53,879 nucleotides of DNA from an uncultured Eubacteriales bacterium (GCA_900315895.1 ONAY01000010.1:1-53879), one strand, 5' to 3'; numbered from the stretch's first letter, positions 23,077 through 32,250 are shown. Numbers and translations: made by a program. Notes: generated from the sequence alone by a model not told the origin.

Positions 23077-24134
23077 ATCTCGGCTCCGTCTGCGTTGTAG
23101 TAGGTGACCTCTCCGTCAATGGGCTCGCCGTTTAGATTGCAGAAGCCCTCGAAGAACACGCCCTTGGGAAGGATCACGGAGACTCCCTGGGCTTTGGCAT
23201 CCTCGTCGGGAAGCACCGCCTTCACTGCGGCGATGGCCACCTCCAGTTGGCTGAAATCGGGCTCTCTGGTGGTCAGCTTCTGAAGGTAGATGCCGGGAAG
23301 GCTGAGGAACTCCACTATGCGGTTCTGGGATCTTCCCGCCCACTTGAGGAGCTCGTAGGAGATGCCCGCGATGAGCGGCAGGGCCAGAAGTCTCATGCCG
23401 ATCCTCATCCACACGTTGGGCCAGCCCATGAACACATGGACAATGATGGCCACGATCATGACGAACATGAGGAACGATGTCCCGCACCTGGGGTGCAGCC
23501 TGTAGAAGGTCTGAGCGTTCTCAGGGGTCAGGGGCAGGTTGTTCTCGTAGCAGTGGATGGTCTTGTGCTCCGCTCCGTGGTACTTGAATACGGTGTTGAT
23601 GTCTTCGAGCTTGGGGATCAGGGCGATGTATCCGATGAAGAGGGCGATCCTCACTGCGCCCTCCACGATGTTTAAAAGGATCACGGAATCGGTGACCTTC
23701 TTGAGTATCCCCACTATGGCTGTGGGGAGCAGCATGAAGACTCCTATGGCAAGCACCATGGCGAGAACCACTGAGATGGCCATGGTGGCGTTCCAGGCCT
23801 TCTCCTTGCCAAGTTTTTTCTCGAGCCACACCTCGGTCTTGTCCGGCTCGTACTCCTCCGGCACGTACTTTTCAAGGACGTCTGCGGAGTACATTATGGT
23901 CTTGGTGCCGGTTACCAGGGATACGATGAAGGAGACCACGCCCCTTACGAGTGGCACCTTGGACCACTTTCCCAGGGAAAGTGTGGGCTGGGTCTTCATG
24001 TGGATGCGGCCGTCGGGGAGGCGCACAGCTATGGCGGTCTTCTCCGGTCCACGCATCATGATCCCTTCCATTATGGCCTGTCCCCCTATGGAGGTGGGGC
24101 AGGCGTCTTTCAAAAAGATCTTGTTAAAATCCAT
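23073..24134 (-). CDS. DUF1385 membrane protein (YqhQ-like)
   Basis: A 353-residue protein. The N-terminal SIGGQAIMEGIMMRGP is the DUF1385 signature. Several membrane helices follow (about 95-240), and conserved YHGAEHKTIHCYE and HPRCGTSFL segments hold His and Cys residues that could bind a metal. The start at 24134 overlaps the rho stop by one base (TAATG). The rho-DUF1385-prmC order is common in clostridia. The function of the family is not established. Confidence 0.88.
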   Translation of the reverse strand: MDFNKIFLKDACPTSIGGQAIMEGIMMRGPEKTAIAVRLPDGRIHMKTQPTLSLGKWSKVPLVRGVVSFIVSLVTGTKTIMYSADVLEKYVPEEYEPDKTEVWLEKKLGKEKAWNATMAISVVLAMVLAIGVFMLLPTAIVGILKKVTDSVILLNIVEGAVRIALFIGYIALIPKLEDINTVFKYHGAEHKTIHCYENNLPLTPENAQTFYRLHPRCGTSFLMFVMIVAIIVHVFMGWPNVWMRIGMRLLALPLIAGISYELLKWAGRSQNRIVEFLSLPGIYLQKLTTREPDFSQLEVAIAAVKAVLPDEDAKAQGVSVILPKGVFFEGFCNLNGEPIDGEVTYYNADGAEI

Positions 24135-25528
24135 TAATCTACGAATACCTTTCTGATTATCTTGATGAAGTCTTTGTTGCTTCTGGTGTGCTGAAGTGTG
24201 TCTATGATCTCCTCGGTGACCTGAGCCTCGGGCTTGCTGGACAGGGCCTTGCGCATGGCCCATACTGCCTCCAGCTCCTCCTGGCTCATGAGAAGGTCCT
24301 CACGGCGGGTGCCTGAGCGGTTCAGGCTGATGGCCGGGAATATCCTGAGTTCAGAAAGTTTTCTATCCAGGTGAAGCTCCATGTTGCCTGTGCCCTTGAA
24401 CTCCTCGTAGATCACGTCATCCATACGGGATCCTGTCTCGATCAAGGCAGTGGCAAGGATGGTGATGGAGCCTCCCTCTTCCATGTTTCTGGCGGAGCCG
24501 AAAAACTTCTTAGGCTTGTACAGGGCCCCGGGATCGATTCCTCCTGAAAGGGTCCTTCCTGAGTTGGGCACCACCAGGTTGTAGGCCCTCGCGAGACGGG
24601 TTATGGAGTCGAGGAGCACCACTACGTCCTTTTTTTGCTCCACCAGGCGGCGGGCACGCTCCAGTACCATCTCCGCCACCTTCACGTGGTGCTCGGGCAT
24701 CTCGTCAAAGGTGGAGTAGATGACCTCCCCGGACCTCAGGCTCCTCTTCATGTCGGTGACCTCCTCGGGGCGCTCGTCCACCAGAAGCACTATGAGCTCA
24801 GACTCCGGGTAGTTCTCTTCGATGGCGTGGGCGATCTTCTTGAGGAGCACGGTCTTGCCGGCCTTGGGCGGCGCAACGATCAGGCCTCTCTGGCCCTTGC
24901 CGATGGGAGCGATCAGGTCGATGAGCCTGGTGCTGAGCTCACGGCCTTCGGTCTCCAGCTTAAGCCTCTCCTTGGGGAACACCGGCGTCAGCTCGTCGAA
25001 CCTGGGCCTTCTAATGGCGGCTCCCGGCTCCTCGCCGTTTACGGTGTTCACGTAGAGCAGGGCACCGAAGCGCTCCCCTTCGTGGGGAAGCCTGGTGATA
25101 CAGTTTATCTTGTCGCCCGTCTTCAGGTTGAAGCGCCTGATCTGCACGGGGGACACGTATATGTCTTTATCCGATGTAAGGAAATTGTCGAATCTCAAAA
25201 ACCCGAAGCTGTTCTCTTCCTGAATGTCCAGGATGCCTTCCACCACGGGGCGTTCCTGCTGGGGCTGAGGCTTGGGGTCCGGCTCTGCTTTAGCGGCTTC
25301 CTCTGCTTTGGGGTCTGCCTCTTCATTGGGGTCTGGCTCTGCTTTGGGGTCTGCCTCTTCATTTACCACAGTTTCCGGCACTTCAATCTCAGGCTGGGGT
25401 TCCGGCTGGGGTGCTGTTTCTGCGGGGGTTGGATCTTTTGCGGTCTTGGGGTCGGCTTCTATGATAATTGCTTTGCTGTCTTCTTTGGCTTTTTCGATAA
25501 GTTCTGCAGTCTTCTTGGTTCTTGGCAT
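24134..25528 (-). CDS. rho: Transcription termination factor Rho
   Basis: A 464-residue hexameric RNA helicase. The RNA-binding domain includes GFLRF (109-113); the P-loop is [12 protein letters not shown] (215-226); Walker B ([15 protein letters not shown]) and the Q/R loops follow. The start at 25528 has AAAGGAG just upstream. Between residues 26 and 94 there is a low-complexity insert of Asp, Glu, Pro, Lys and Ala with near-repeats ([12 protein letters not shown]), replacing most of the usual N-terminal domain. Such inserts occur in some Rho proteins and can alter RNA binding or drive condensation; the role here is not known. Confidence 0.97.
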   Translation of the reverse strand: MPRTKKTAELIEKAKEDSKAIIIEADPKTAKDPTPAETAPQPEPQPEIEVPETVVNEEADPKAEPDPNEEADPKAEEAAKAEPDPKPQPQQERPVVEGILDIQEENSFGFLRFDNFLTSDKDIYVSPVQIRRFNLKTGDKINCITRLPHEGERFGALLYVNTVNGEEPGAAIRRPRFDELTPVFPKERLKLETEGRELSTRLIDLIAPIGKGQRGLIVAPPKAGKTVLLKKIAHAIEENYPESELIVLLVDERPEEVTDMKRSLRSGEVIYSTFDEMPEHHVKVAEMVLERARRLVEQKKDVVVLLDSITRLARAYNLVVPNSGRTLSGGIDPGALYKPKKFFGSARNMEEGGSITILATALIETGSRMDDVIYEEFKGTGNMELHLDRKLSELRIFPAISLNRSGTRREDLLMSQEELEAVWAMRKALSSKPEAQVTEEIIDTLQHTRSNKDFIKIIRKVFVD

Positions 25529-25645
25529 GGAATGCTCCTTTGGGATTAAACACAAAAAAGAAAAATTAGAATCGTACGGCGATATTGTACACTTAAAAAC
25601 CCGCCAGTTCAAGGGTTTTCGGGGCCCGGCGGGCGGGATGTTTTG

Positions 25646-26443
25646 CTAGAGCAGCAGGCGCTCGACGGTGTGACGGACCACCCTCATGTCCAGGGGGAGG
25701 TTTTTTGTCTCAAAAGTTACGATCAGGTTGACCCCGAGATACCAGCCGTTCATCTCAAGTTCCATGAGCCGCCTGAGCGCCCTGGTGGCGTAGGTCGGGT
25801 CGTCCATCATCCCCAGATGCTCGTGGATGAAGACCTTGCGCTCCGCGATTAAGAGGAGCTTGAAGTCGGGGTGGATCACCCGGCCGTTCTTGAGCTTGAG
25901 GGGGCACTCATACTTCATGGGGATCCCGTAACTGTCATACATATCCGCCAAAAGCGCCTCCGACTTGGACCTCACCCTGAGCCCCTTTGCGGAATAAAAC
26001 TCGGGCGTTCCCTCCTTGAACCCCTTCGGCTCATAGGGCTCCGCCAGCCACTTCTCGGCATATTCCTCATCCGTAAGGATCCTCGGTGTCACAAGCTGCC
26101 GCCTGGCCGGGGTCAGACCGGGGAGGACATCCTCGACAGTCCCCTGATCCCACGTGAGCCTGAGCTCCTTAAGGGCATCCAGTTCCCGCTGAGCGGCCTG
26201 CCTGAGCATCAAGTCGTAGTCCCGCTGGGCGATGGCTGCCGCCTGCGGCATGGCGGACTTGTTGACGTAGGTGGATTTTTTATCATGGGGATTTTGTCTA
26301 ATATAATATTTGGGAATCCCATGATGAGACGTTATCCTCAGCTTTCCGTTAGGCGCATCCACCAGTGATAGGTCAATTTTTTTGATCATTTTTTCCAGAT
26401 AAGACTCTCTTTCCTTAAGCTCCTGCTTTTCTTTCTCCATCAT
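25646..26443 (-). CDS. PD-(D/E)XK nuclease-like protein, function unknown
   Basis: A 265-residue protein. The N-terminal half is a charged helical region (1-130). The C-terminal half looks like a PD-(D/E)XK nuclease fold: RSKSEALLADMYDSYGIP (Glu162), a strand with HPDF (Asp193), then FIHEHLGMMDDP (Glu208 with His209 where Lys is usual). I have seen relatives in clostridia as uncharacterised proteins; I infer nuclease activity only from the motif order. The start at 26443 is set by GGAG seven bases upstream. Its probable promoter lies beyond hairpin array B, so the array would be in its 5' leader. Confidence 0.7.
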   Translation of the reverse strand: MMEKEKQELKERESYLEKMIKKIDLSLVDAPNGKLRITSHHGIPKYYIRQNPHDKKSTYVNKSAMPQAAAIAQRDYDLMLRQAAQRELDALKELRLTWDQGTVEDVLPGLTPARRQLVTPRILTDEEYAEKWLAEPYEPKGFKEGTPEFYSAKGLRVRSKSEALLADMYDSYGIPMKYECPLKLKNGRVIHPDFKLLLIAERKVFIHEHLGMMDDPTYATRALRRLMELEMNGWYLGVNLIVTFETKNLPLDMRVVRHTVERLLL

Positions 26444-26474
26444 TGTGGTCTCCTTCACTTAAATGTAGCTAGAA

Positions 26475-26776
26475 TGGGTCTATTGGGATGTGATGATGAT
26501 AATTGACCCAATTACTTCTGTGTGGTTTGGGTCAATTTCTTGGTCCGGGGCATTTTAGACCCATTTTTCTCTCCGAACTTTGGGTCAATTTCTTGGTCCG
26601 GGGCATTTTAGACCCATTTTTCTCTCCACAATTTGGGTCAACTTCGCCACCCGGGGCATTTTAGACCCATTCACTTCCTCCTAAGTTGGGTCAGAATCTG
26701 ATATTCTGCAAAATGTGACCCAGATACATGCAAAAAAATTGGGTCGATTCTGCGCAAATCTCAGATATTGACCCAA
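26475..26776. repeat. Hairpin array B: six 53-bp units
   Basis: The arm TGGGTC occurs at 26475, 26528, 26581, 26634, 26687 and 26740, exactly 53 bp apart each time. Each is followed about 30 bases later by GACCC. The stem is that of array A, 16 kb away (TGGGTCA). Units 2-4 are alike (TTCTTGGTCCGGGGCATTTT). Units 5 and 6 have quite different loops and spacers but keep the same arm and exact length. Confidence 0.93.
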
Positions 26777-26805
26777 TTATCCCATATTCATTTTGATCCA
26801 GTACC

Positions 26806-26834
26806 ATCATAGCACACTCAAACATCCTTTTCAG
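26806..26834 (-). promoter_or_regulatory. Candidate promoter of the nuclease-like gene
   Basis: On the minus strand an extended -10, TGCTATGAT, with a weak -35 (CTGAAA) 17 bases upstream. It would give a 5' leader of about 355 bases containing all of array B. Two GCGCAAAAAA motifs lie upstream (26851 and 26885). Confidence 0.4.
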
Positions 26835-26940
26835 CCCAATCGGAGCTTTTGCGCAAAAAATCCCACCCCCACTCCAGTCTCCAAGCGCAAAAAACCCCAC
26901 CCCGGGGGCTCACAAGCACCCAGCACCCACCACCCCATGC

Positions 26941-26966
26941 AAAAACGGCGCCCGCAGGGCGCCGTT
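26941..26966 (-). terminator. Terminator of hbd
   Basis: On the minus strand AACGGCGCCC pairs with GGGCGCCGTT over a 3-base loop and is followed by T5. Confidence 0.9.
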
Positions 26967-26988
26967 TGCATACGGTTTCGATCAGATA

Positions 26989-27837
26989 CTATTTCTGATA
27001 GTTGTAGAAGCCTTCGCCTGTCTTTCTGCCAAGCTTGCCGGCTCTTACCATCTTTCTGAGAAGCGGATTTGCGCGATACTTGGTGTCGCCGAACTCTGTG
27101 TAGAGTACGTCCATGATGGCAAGGCAAACATCGAGTCCGATGAGGTCTCCCAGTTCAAGGGGTCCCATGGGGTGGTTTGCACCAAGCTTCATGGCTGTGT
27201 CGATTCCCTCAACAGATGCAAGTCCGTCAGCATAGATGCCGATTCCTTCGTTGATCATGGGGATGAGGATCCTGTTGACTACGAATCCGGGGCCTTCCTT
27301 GACCTCAACAGGTGTCTTGCCGAGGATCTCAGCAAGTTCGATAACTGTGTTCTTGGTCTCCTCAGATGTTGTAAGTCCGGGGATGATCTCAACCAGCTTC
27401 ATTGCCGGTACCGGATTGAAGAAGTGCATTCCTACGACCTTGTCGGGTCTGCCGGATGCTACTGCGATCTCGGTGATGGAAAGTGAGGATGTGTTTGTAG
27501 CAAGGATAGCTTCGGGCTTGCAGATCTCGTTGAGCTGTACGAAGAGAGCCTTCTTTGCTTCCATTTCCTCTGTGGATGCTTCGATGATAAGGTCAGCATC
27601 AGCGATGATGTTGATGTCTGTGGATCCATGGATCCTGGACAGAACTGCATCAGCCTCGTCCTGAGTGATCTTTTCCTTGGCTACCATCTTGGAGAGGTTC
27701 TTCTTGACAGTTGCGAGTCCCTTTTCGATGGAAGACTCATGTCTTGCTCTCATTACTACATCATAACCCTTCTGAGCGCATACCTGAATGATGCCTGCTC
27801 CCATGGTTCCTGTTCCTAAAACGCCGATTTTCTTCAT
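26989..27837 (-). CDS. hbd: 3-hydroxybutyryl-CoA dehydrogenase
   Basis: A 282-residue NAD(P)-dependent enzyme reducing acetoacetyl-CoA to 3-hydroxybutyryl-CoA in butyrate or butanol formation. The dinucleotide fold starts GVLGTGTMGAGI (about 4-15). NTSSLSITEIA and HFFNPVPAMKLVEII carry the catalytic residues, and the C-terminal dimer domain contains GPGFVVNRILIPMINEG. The start at 27837 is ten bases after GGAGG; the ATG at 27846 lies too close to it. It is alone here: thiolase, crotonase and bcd-etf are not in the window. Confidence 0.95.
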   Translation of the reverse strand: MKKIGVLGTGTMGAGIIQVCAQKGYDVVMRARHESSIEKGLATVKKNLSKMVAKEKITQDEADAVLSRIHGSTDINIIADADLIIEASTEEMEAKKALFVQLNEICKPEAILATNTSSLSITEIAVASGRPDKVVGMHFFNPVPAMKLVEIIPGLTTSEETKNTVIELAEILGKTPVEVKEGPGFVVNRILIPMINEGIGIYADGLASVEGIDTAMKLGANHPMGPLELGDLIGLDVCLAIMDVLYTEFGDTKYRANPLLRKMVRAGKLGRKTGEGFYNYQK

Positions 27838-27865
27838 TTGAAACATGCCTCCTTAAATATTGTTT

Positions 27866-27923
27866 ACGAGCGCGTTCGTTAAACATTTTCGTTAAAAAAT
27901 AAATTTAACACCCATATATTATA
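27866..27923 (-). promoter_or_regulatory. hbd promoter with inverted repeat in the leader
   Basis: On the minus strand TATAAT at 27918-27923 is preceded by TGT (extended -10). In the leader at 27866-27888 the arms GTTTACGA and TCGTTAAAC form an imperfect inverted repeat that could be an operator. It does not match a Rex site. Confidence 0.4.
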
Positions 27924-27934
27924 ACACATATGAA

Positions 27935-27969
27935 ACAAAAAGAAACCCCCGCAGGAGGCTTCTTTTTGT
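27935..27969. terminator. Bidirectional terminator-like hairpin upstream of hbd
   Basis: ACAAAAAGAA pairs with TTCTTTTTGT around a CC/GG stem. There is no gene ending at it on either strand. Confidence 0.5.
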
Positions 27970-28075
27970 TCAGTATTTAATACATCACGCTCATTGTTTT
28001 TTCTTCGGTTCATTTACGAATGCTCCCAATGTCACAATGGCTATTCCGGCCACCCATGTTTTGCTCCAAAAACGC

Positions 28076-28104
28076 AAAAACCCGACAAGGCTTTCCTTGC
28101 CGGG
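28076..28104 (-). terminator. Terminator of the DUF1846 gene
   Basis: On the minus strand CCCGGCAAGG pairs with CCTTGTCGGG (one mismatch) and is followed by T5. Confidence 0.85.
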
Positions 28105-28118
28105 TAATTTATTTTCTT

Positions 28119-29630
28119 TTATCCCAGGTACAGGTTGGTGGTCACGTACTCGGGGTCGCAGGTGACGTCGATACCCATGGACCTCAGGCTCTGCTCGTCA
28201 TTGTCCGAGAGGATGGCAGTGCAGTGGGCCTTGCAGCCGTTGAGCTTATGAAGCTGCCTCACGGTGCGGTTGGCGTACTCGTTCATGTCCGCCGAGATCG
28301 ACAGGGCCGTCAGTATGTCGTCCACGTTAAGCGACGTCCTGTCGTGGTGCAAAACATCCACCTTCAGCTTCTGTATATTGGAGAAAACATCCGGGGAGAT
28401 GACGTACATCTCATCCGGCAGCCCCTCCAGCTTTTTCACTGCGTTGAGGATGCACGCTCCCGCAGCCACCATCCTTCTGGATGATCTGCCTGTTACGATG
28501 GTTCCGTCGGGAAGTTCCAGGGCCATGACTACCACGTTCAGATACTTATCCGAGCAGTTTCTCTTATACTCTGCATAATCCCTGGCCGGAGCAACCACCT
28601 TGCGGTCCAGCTCAGTGGCGTTCACGTCCTTCATGAGAAGCTCGGACCTCTCAAGGGATTTTTCGTCGATCTTGCCCTTCTTGTAGGCCACCTTGGCGAT
28701 GAGGAAACGGCGGATGATCTCCTGAACTGCAGCCTCCCTCACCACCTCGTCGTCGGTGATGCAGAAGCCCACTCTGTTCACTCCCATGTCTGTGGGGCTC
28801 TGGTACTCGCACTCTCCTGTGATCTCCTCGATGATCCTCTTGATCACGGGGAAGATCTCCAGGTCGCGGTTATAGTTCACAGCCTTTTCGCCGTAGGCGT
28901 CCAGGTGGAAGCTGTCTATCATGTTTACGTCCTTAAGGTCAGCGGTGGCTGCCTCATAGGCGATGTTTACGGGATGTTTAAGGGGAAGATTCCATACGGG
29001 GAAGGTCTCGAATTTGGCGTACCTGGCCTTGCGCCCCAGCTTGTACTCGTGATAGAGCTGGGAAAGGCAGGTGGCCAGCTTGCCGGATCCGCCGCCGGGG
29101 GCGGTGACCACTACCAGAGGCTTGGTCACCTCGATGTAGGGGTTCTTGCCGTAGCCCTCTTCAGATACGATGGTATCCACGTCGGTGGGATATCCCTTGG
29201 TGAAGAAGTGCTTGTATGTTTTGATGCCTCTGCGCTCCAGGCGGGTAATGAACTGGTCCACCTGAGGGGACTGTTCGTATCTGGTCACCACCACGGAGTT
29301 GATGGCCAGGTCATACTTCCTGTAGATGTCTATGAGCCTCATGACCTCCAGGTCATAGGTGATGCCGAAGTCCTGACGGGTCTTGGAGTTGATGATGTCC
29401 CCGGAGTAGATGCAGATTATGATCTCCGCCTGGTCTTTCATCTTTTCCAAAAGCTTGATCTTGGCGTTCTCGTCGAAGCCGGGAAGCACTCTCATGGCGT
29501 GCTTGTCGTGGACCAGCTTGCCGCCGAACTCCAGGTACAGCCTTTCGCTGTTTCTGTGGTTTATCCTCTCCAGAATGTATCTGGACTGCTCCACAAGATA
29601 TTTTTCTGCATCAAAACCAATTTTTCCCAT
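28119..29630 (-). CDS. DUF1846 family protein
   Basis: A 503-residue cytoplasmic protein of the DUF1846 family. Typical segments are [19 protein letters not shown] at the start, [23 protein letters not shown] (a P-loop-like glycine-rich stretch, about 174-196), and [15 protein letters not shown]. The start at 29630 is placed by GGAGATGATT upstream; an ATG two codons earlier overlaps that site. Family members are widespread in Bacillota; crystal structures exist, but a function is not known to me. It is followed by its own terminator. Confidence 0.88.
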   Translation of the reverse strand: MGKIGFDAEKYLVEQSRYILERINHRNSERLYLEFGGKLVHDKHAMRVLPGFDENAKIKLLEKMKDQAEIIICIYSGDIINSKTRQDFGITYDLEVMRLIDIYRKYDLAINSVVVTRYEQSPQVDQFITRLERRGIKTYKHFFTKGYPTDVDTIVSEEGYGKNPYIEVTKPLVVVTAPGGGSGKLATCLSQLYHEYKLGRKARYAKFETFPVWNLPLKHPVNIAYEAATADLKDVNMIDSFHLDAYGEKAVNYNRDLEIFPVIKRIIEEITGECEYQSPTDMGVNRVGFCITDDEVVREAAVQEIIRRFLIAKVAYKKGKIDEKSLERSELLMKDVNATELDRKVVAPARDYAEYKRNCSDKYLNVVVMALELPDGTIVTGRSSRRMVAAGACILNAVKKLEGLPDEMYVISPDVFSNIQKLKVDVLHHDRTSLNVDDILTALSISADMNEYANRTVRQLHKLNGCKAHCTAILSDNDEQSLRSMGIDVTCDPEYVTTNLYLG

Positions 29631-29701
29631 AATCATCTCCTTGATATTGAGCCCGGTCGGGGCCTTTCAACATAGAGATGTCCCCGCAGGGCGCGGGGCC
29701 A

Positions 29702-30127
29702 TCACATAAGATCGATCGTTATCCTGTTCCTGCCTTCAGCCATGCCGTCCAGGGATATGTCGTACTCCACATCCAGGCGTCCCTTGCCCTCTTCCTTGTC
29801 CACCAGGTTCCTGACCGCAGTGGTCAGAACTTCGATGCCCAGGGGACCCTCGGGAGTGTCGTAGCTGGACATGAAGCGTCTTCCCTCTTCAAAATACAGC
29901 TCTGACTGAGGCCCGTTCTTGCCCACCCTCTTCATCTTAAGTGACTTGTCGTTGAAGCGCAGGGTGGTCTTGAGACCCTCCATTCCGGAGATCTCGCTTT
30001 CGTCGTATATCAGGTAGCAGTATCCGTTCCTCTGATAGAGGCGTCCGTCAGTGATGAATTCCATCTGGTCCTCTTCACCGCCATCGTAGACCTGTTTACC
30101 TGTTATTTTTATAGTTATATCTCTCAT
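29702..30127 (-). CDS. DUF1934 beta-barrel protein (YwiB-like)
   Basis: A 141-residue protein of the DUF1934 family, a calycin-like beta barrel: alternating strands such as RLYQRNGYCYLIYDESEISG, TTLRFNDKSLKMKRVG and GRLDVEYDISLDG. The Bacillus homologue YwiB has no settled function. It starts inside the end of ddl (32-base overlap), which makes translational coupling likely. The reading frame is complete. Confidence 0.85.
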   Translation of the reverse strand: MRDITIKITGKQVYDGGEEDQMEFITDGRLYQRNGYCYLIYDESEISGMEGLKTTLRFNDKSLKMKRVGKNGPQSELYFEEGRRFMSSYDTPEGPLGIEVLTTAVRNLVDKEEGKGRLDVEYDISLDGMAEGRNRITIDLM

Positions 30128-31145
30128 ATCCCAGCTCTATTATCCTTTCTATGACGTCCGGATAGCTGATACCCACTGCTCCCATGAGAAGAGGGAACAT
30201 GCTTCTCTTGGTGAAGCCCGGTATGGTATTTATCTCGTTCAGCAGGATCTTCCCCGTGTCCTTTTCCAGGAAAAAATCTATCCTGGCGAAGCCTTCCCCG
30301 TCTATGGCTTCGTAGGCCTTCACCGCAAGGGCTCTCAGCTCCTCTCTGGTCTTTGGGTCTATGGGGGCGGGGATGATCATCTCCGACTTGTCGTTTATGT
30401 ATTTTGCGTTGTAATCGTAGAAGTCCGCACTGACTGCGATCTCTCCCACTTCTCCGGCGTAGGGCTCCTCGTTGCCCATTACTGCCACTTCCACGTCTCT
30501 GACGTTTAAGGCTTCCTCGATGATGACCCTCTTATCGTATGAGAAGGCGATCTCGCAGGCCCTGTGGAACTCTTCGGGGCCATGGACCTTGGTGATCCCC
30601 ACGGAGGACCCCATGTTGGCAGGCTTCACAAAGCATGGGTAACCGATCTCCTCTGCTACCTCCCTCTCACTCTTCTCCGGATGGGAATAGTATCTCCAGC
30701 TGAAAAGGGGCTTGTCCTTGCAGATGGGGAATCCCACCTTGGCAAAAACATCCTTGGAGGCCAGCTTATCCATGGCAAGGGCCGATGCCAGCACGCCGCA
30801 TCCGCCGTAGGGTATGCCCATGGTCTCAAAAAATCCCTGCAACTTGCCGTCCTCACAGTAGGGGCCGTGGAGGATGGGAAGGGCAAAATCTATGGAAGTC
30901 TTGAGGATCCCCATGTCGAAGTCCTCTGCATACTCCTCCCAGGTGCCGTTCTCCAGAAGCTCCTCTGCAGTGTGGGACTTGGGGACGTTGAGCCTCTTCC
31001 ATCCACCTTCCTTGGTTATTCCAAGGTAAACGATATTATATTTATTTCTGTCTATCGCCCTTGAGACCGAAGCAGCCGAAAGCAGTGATACCTCGTGCTC
31101 CGGTGATCTTCCGCCGAAGATCAGGCCGATCTTTGTCTTAGCCAA
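30096..31145 (-). CDS. ddl: D-alanine--D-alanine ligase
   Basis: A 349-residue ATP-grasp enzyme that makes the D-Ala-D-Ala dipeptide for peptidoglycan. The N-terminal GGRSPEHEVSLLSA is the family signature. ATP-grasp segments include CFVKPANMGSSVGITKV, IIEEAL-NVRDVEVAV and the metal-binding LLNEINTIPGFTKRSMFP. The SMFP segment suggests a Ddl giving ordinary D-Ala-D-Ala, but subtype calls need alignment. It lies in an hslO-ddl-DUF1934 run. The alanine racemase gene is elsewhere (44029). Confidence 0.96.
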   Translation of the reverse strand: MAKTKIGLIFGGRSPEHEVSLLSAASVSRAIDRNKYNIVYLGITKEGGWKRLNVPKSHTAEELLENGTWEEYAEDFDMGILKTSIDFALPILHGPYCEDGKLQGFFETMGIPYGGCGVLASALAMDKLASKDVFAKVGFPICKDKPLFSWRYYSHPEKSEREVAEEIGYPCFVKPANMGSSVGITKVHGPEEFHRACEIAFSYDKRVIIEEALNVRDVEVAVMGNEEPYAGEVGEIAVSADFYDYNAKYINDKSEMIIPAPIDPKTREELRALAVKAYEAIDGEGFARIDFFLEKDTGKILLNEINTIPGFTKRSMFPLLMGAVGISYPDVIERIIELGYERYNYKNNR

Positions 31146-31166
31146 TTTTTCTTTCCTTTATATATA

Positions 31167-32096
31167 TTATTCCGCCTTCTTGGTGTAGCGGTCCAGTATG
31201 CCCAGAAGGGCGTCCTTGTCAAAATGGTATTTTTTGCGGCAGAACTGGCAGGTGAGTTCAGCTTCGCCGTCCTCTTCCACGATCTCTCTTAAGTCCTGCT
31301 CTCCGATGGAAGCCAGCACCTGTTCCAGTCTGTCGTAGGAACAGTCGCACTCCCACTTGATCTCTCTGTAGGACAGGGCCTTTACCTGATATTCCTCAGG
31401 CATGCCGCCGAAGATCATATCCATCATCTTCTGAAGAAGACCCTCCATGGAAAGGGTGGGATTATCCGTAACAGCCTCTTCGATCACAGCGGTTATTGGC
31501 TTCAGGTCCTTTAACATGTTCTCCAGAGCATCCACCGCTTCTTCTGAAGCGCCGGGCAGCATCTGGATGAAAAGTCCTCCCGCGGCCTTCACCGACCAGT
31601 CCTTGTCCACCTTGACCCCAAGGGAGATGGCGGTGTTCTGCTGTTCGGATATGTAGTAGTATGCGGTCAGGTCCTCTGCGATCTCTCCGGACACCAGAGC
31701 GATGGTGCCCACGTAGGGTTCCTTGAGGCCAAGGTCCTTGATGACCGTAAGCTCTCCGATCCCAAGAGAACCGCCTACGTCCAGCTTGCCGTTTGATTTA
31801 AGCGGCAGTTCACAGCCGGGCTCAGCGATGTAGCCCTTGACCCTGCCGTCCTGATGGGATGTGGCCAGGATCTGCTTGGCCGGGCCGTCACCCTTAAAGA
31901 TCACTGTCAGCTTGTCCGATGGGTTCTTCATGTCGATACCCATGAGCCCTGCACCGGTCAGGACCCTGCCCAGTCCCGCCGTGGCGAGAGGTGTGGTATC
32001 GTGTATTTTCCTGGCTTCCTCCACCATCTGGGTGGTTATTGTGAGATACACCCTGTAGGAGCCGCTTCTGTCAATTCCTGTTATTACGTTGTTCAT
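31167..32096 (-). CDS. hslO: Redox-regulated chaperone Hsp33
   Basis: A 309-residue holdase chaperone activated by oxidation. The C-terminal redox switch has the expected four cysteines, CDC (about 250-252) and CQFC (about 284-287), which bind zinc when reduced. The N-terminal core shows TTPLATAGLGRVLTGAGLMG and the GGLFIQMLPGA segment. It lies directly upstream of ddl. In an anaerobe it would protect proteins on exposure to oxygen or hypochlorite. Confidence 0.95.
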   Translation of the reverse strand: MNNVITGIDRSGSYRVYLTITTQMVEEARKIHDTTPLATAGLGRVLTGAGLMGIDMKNPSDKLTVIFKGDGPAKQILATSHQDGRVKGYIAEPGCELPLKSNGKLDVGGSLGIGELTVIKDLGLKEPYVGTIALVSGEIAEDLTAYYYISEQQNTAISLGVKVDKDWSVKAAGGLFIQMLPGASEEAVDALENMLKDLKPITAVIEEAVTDNPTLSMEGLLQKMMDMIFGGMPEEYQVKALSYREIKWECDCSYDRLEQVLASIGEQDLREIVEEDGEAELTCQFCRKKYHFDKDALLGILDRYTKKAE

Positions 32097-32250
32097 TATG
32101 CCTTCCTTAAGCCCAATTTCTTTGATATTTTATCATATTTCACATGGTTTTTACACATAAAAAACACAATTGGTCAATATAATTTGATGTGCAAAAGGGT
32201 GGGGCCTTAATATTGCACGAACCCATCTCAACTTTTGGAGGAAAAGACTT

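Noticed and set aside
26691-26900. A 69-residue minus-strand frame across the end of array B
   Set aside because: It crosses a repeat array, has no convincing ribosome binding site and shows no protein-like conservation that I can recognise.
27866-27888. Rex-type redox operator before hbd
   Set aside because: The arms and spacing do not match the Rex consensus.
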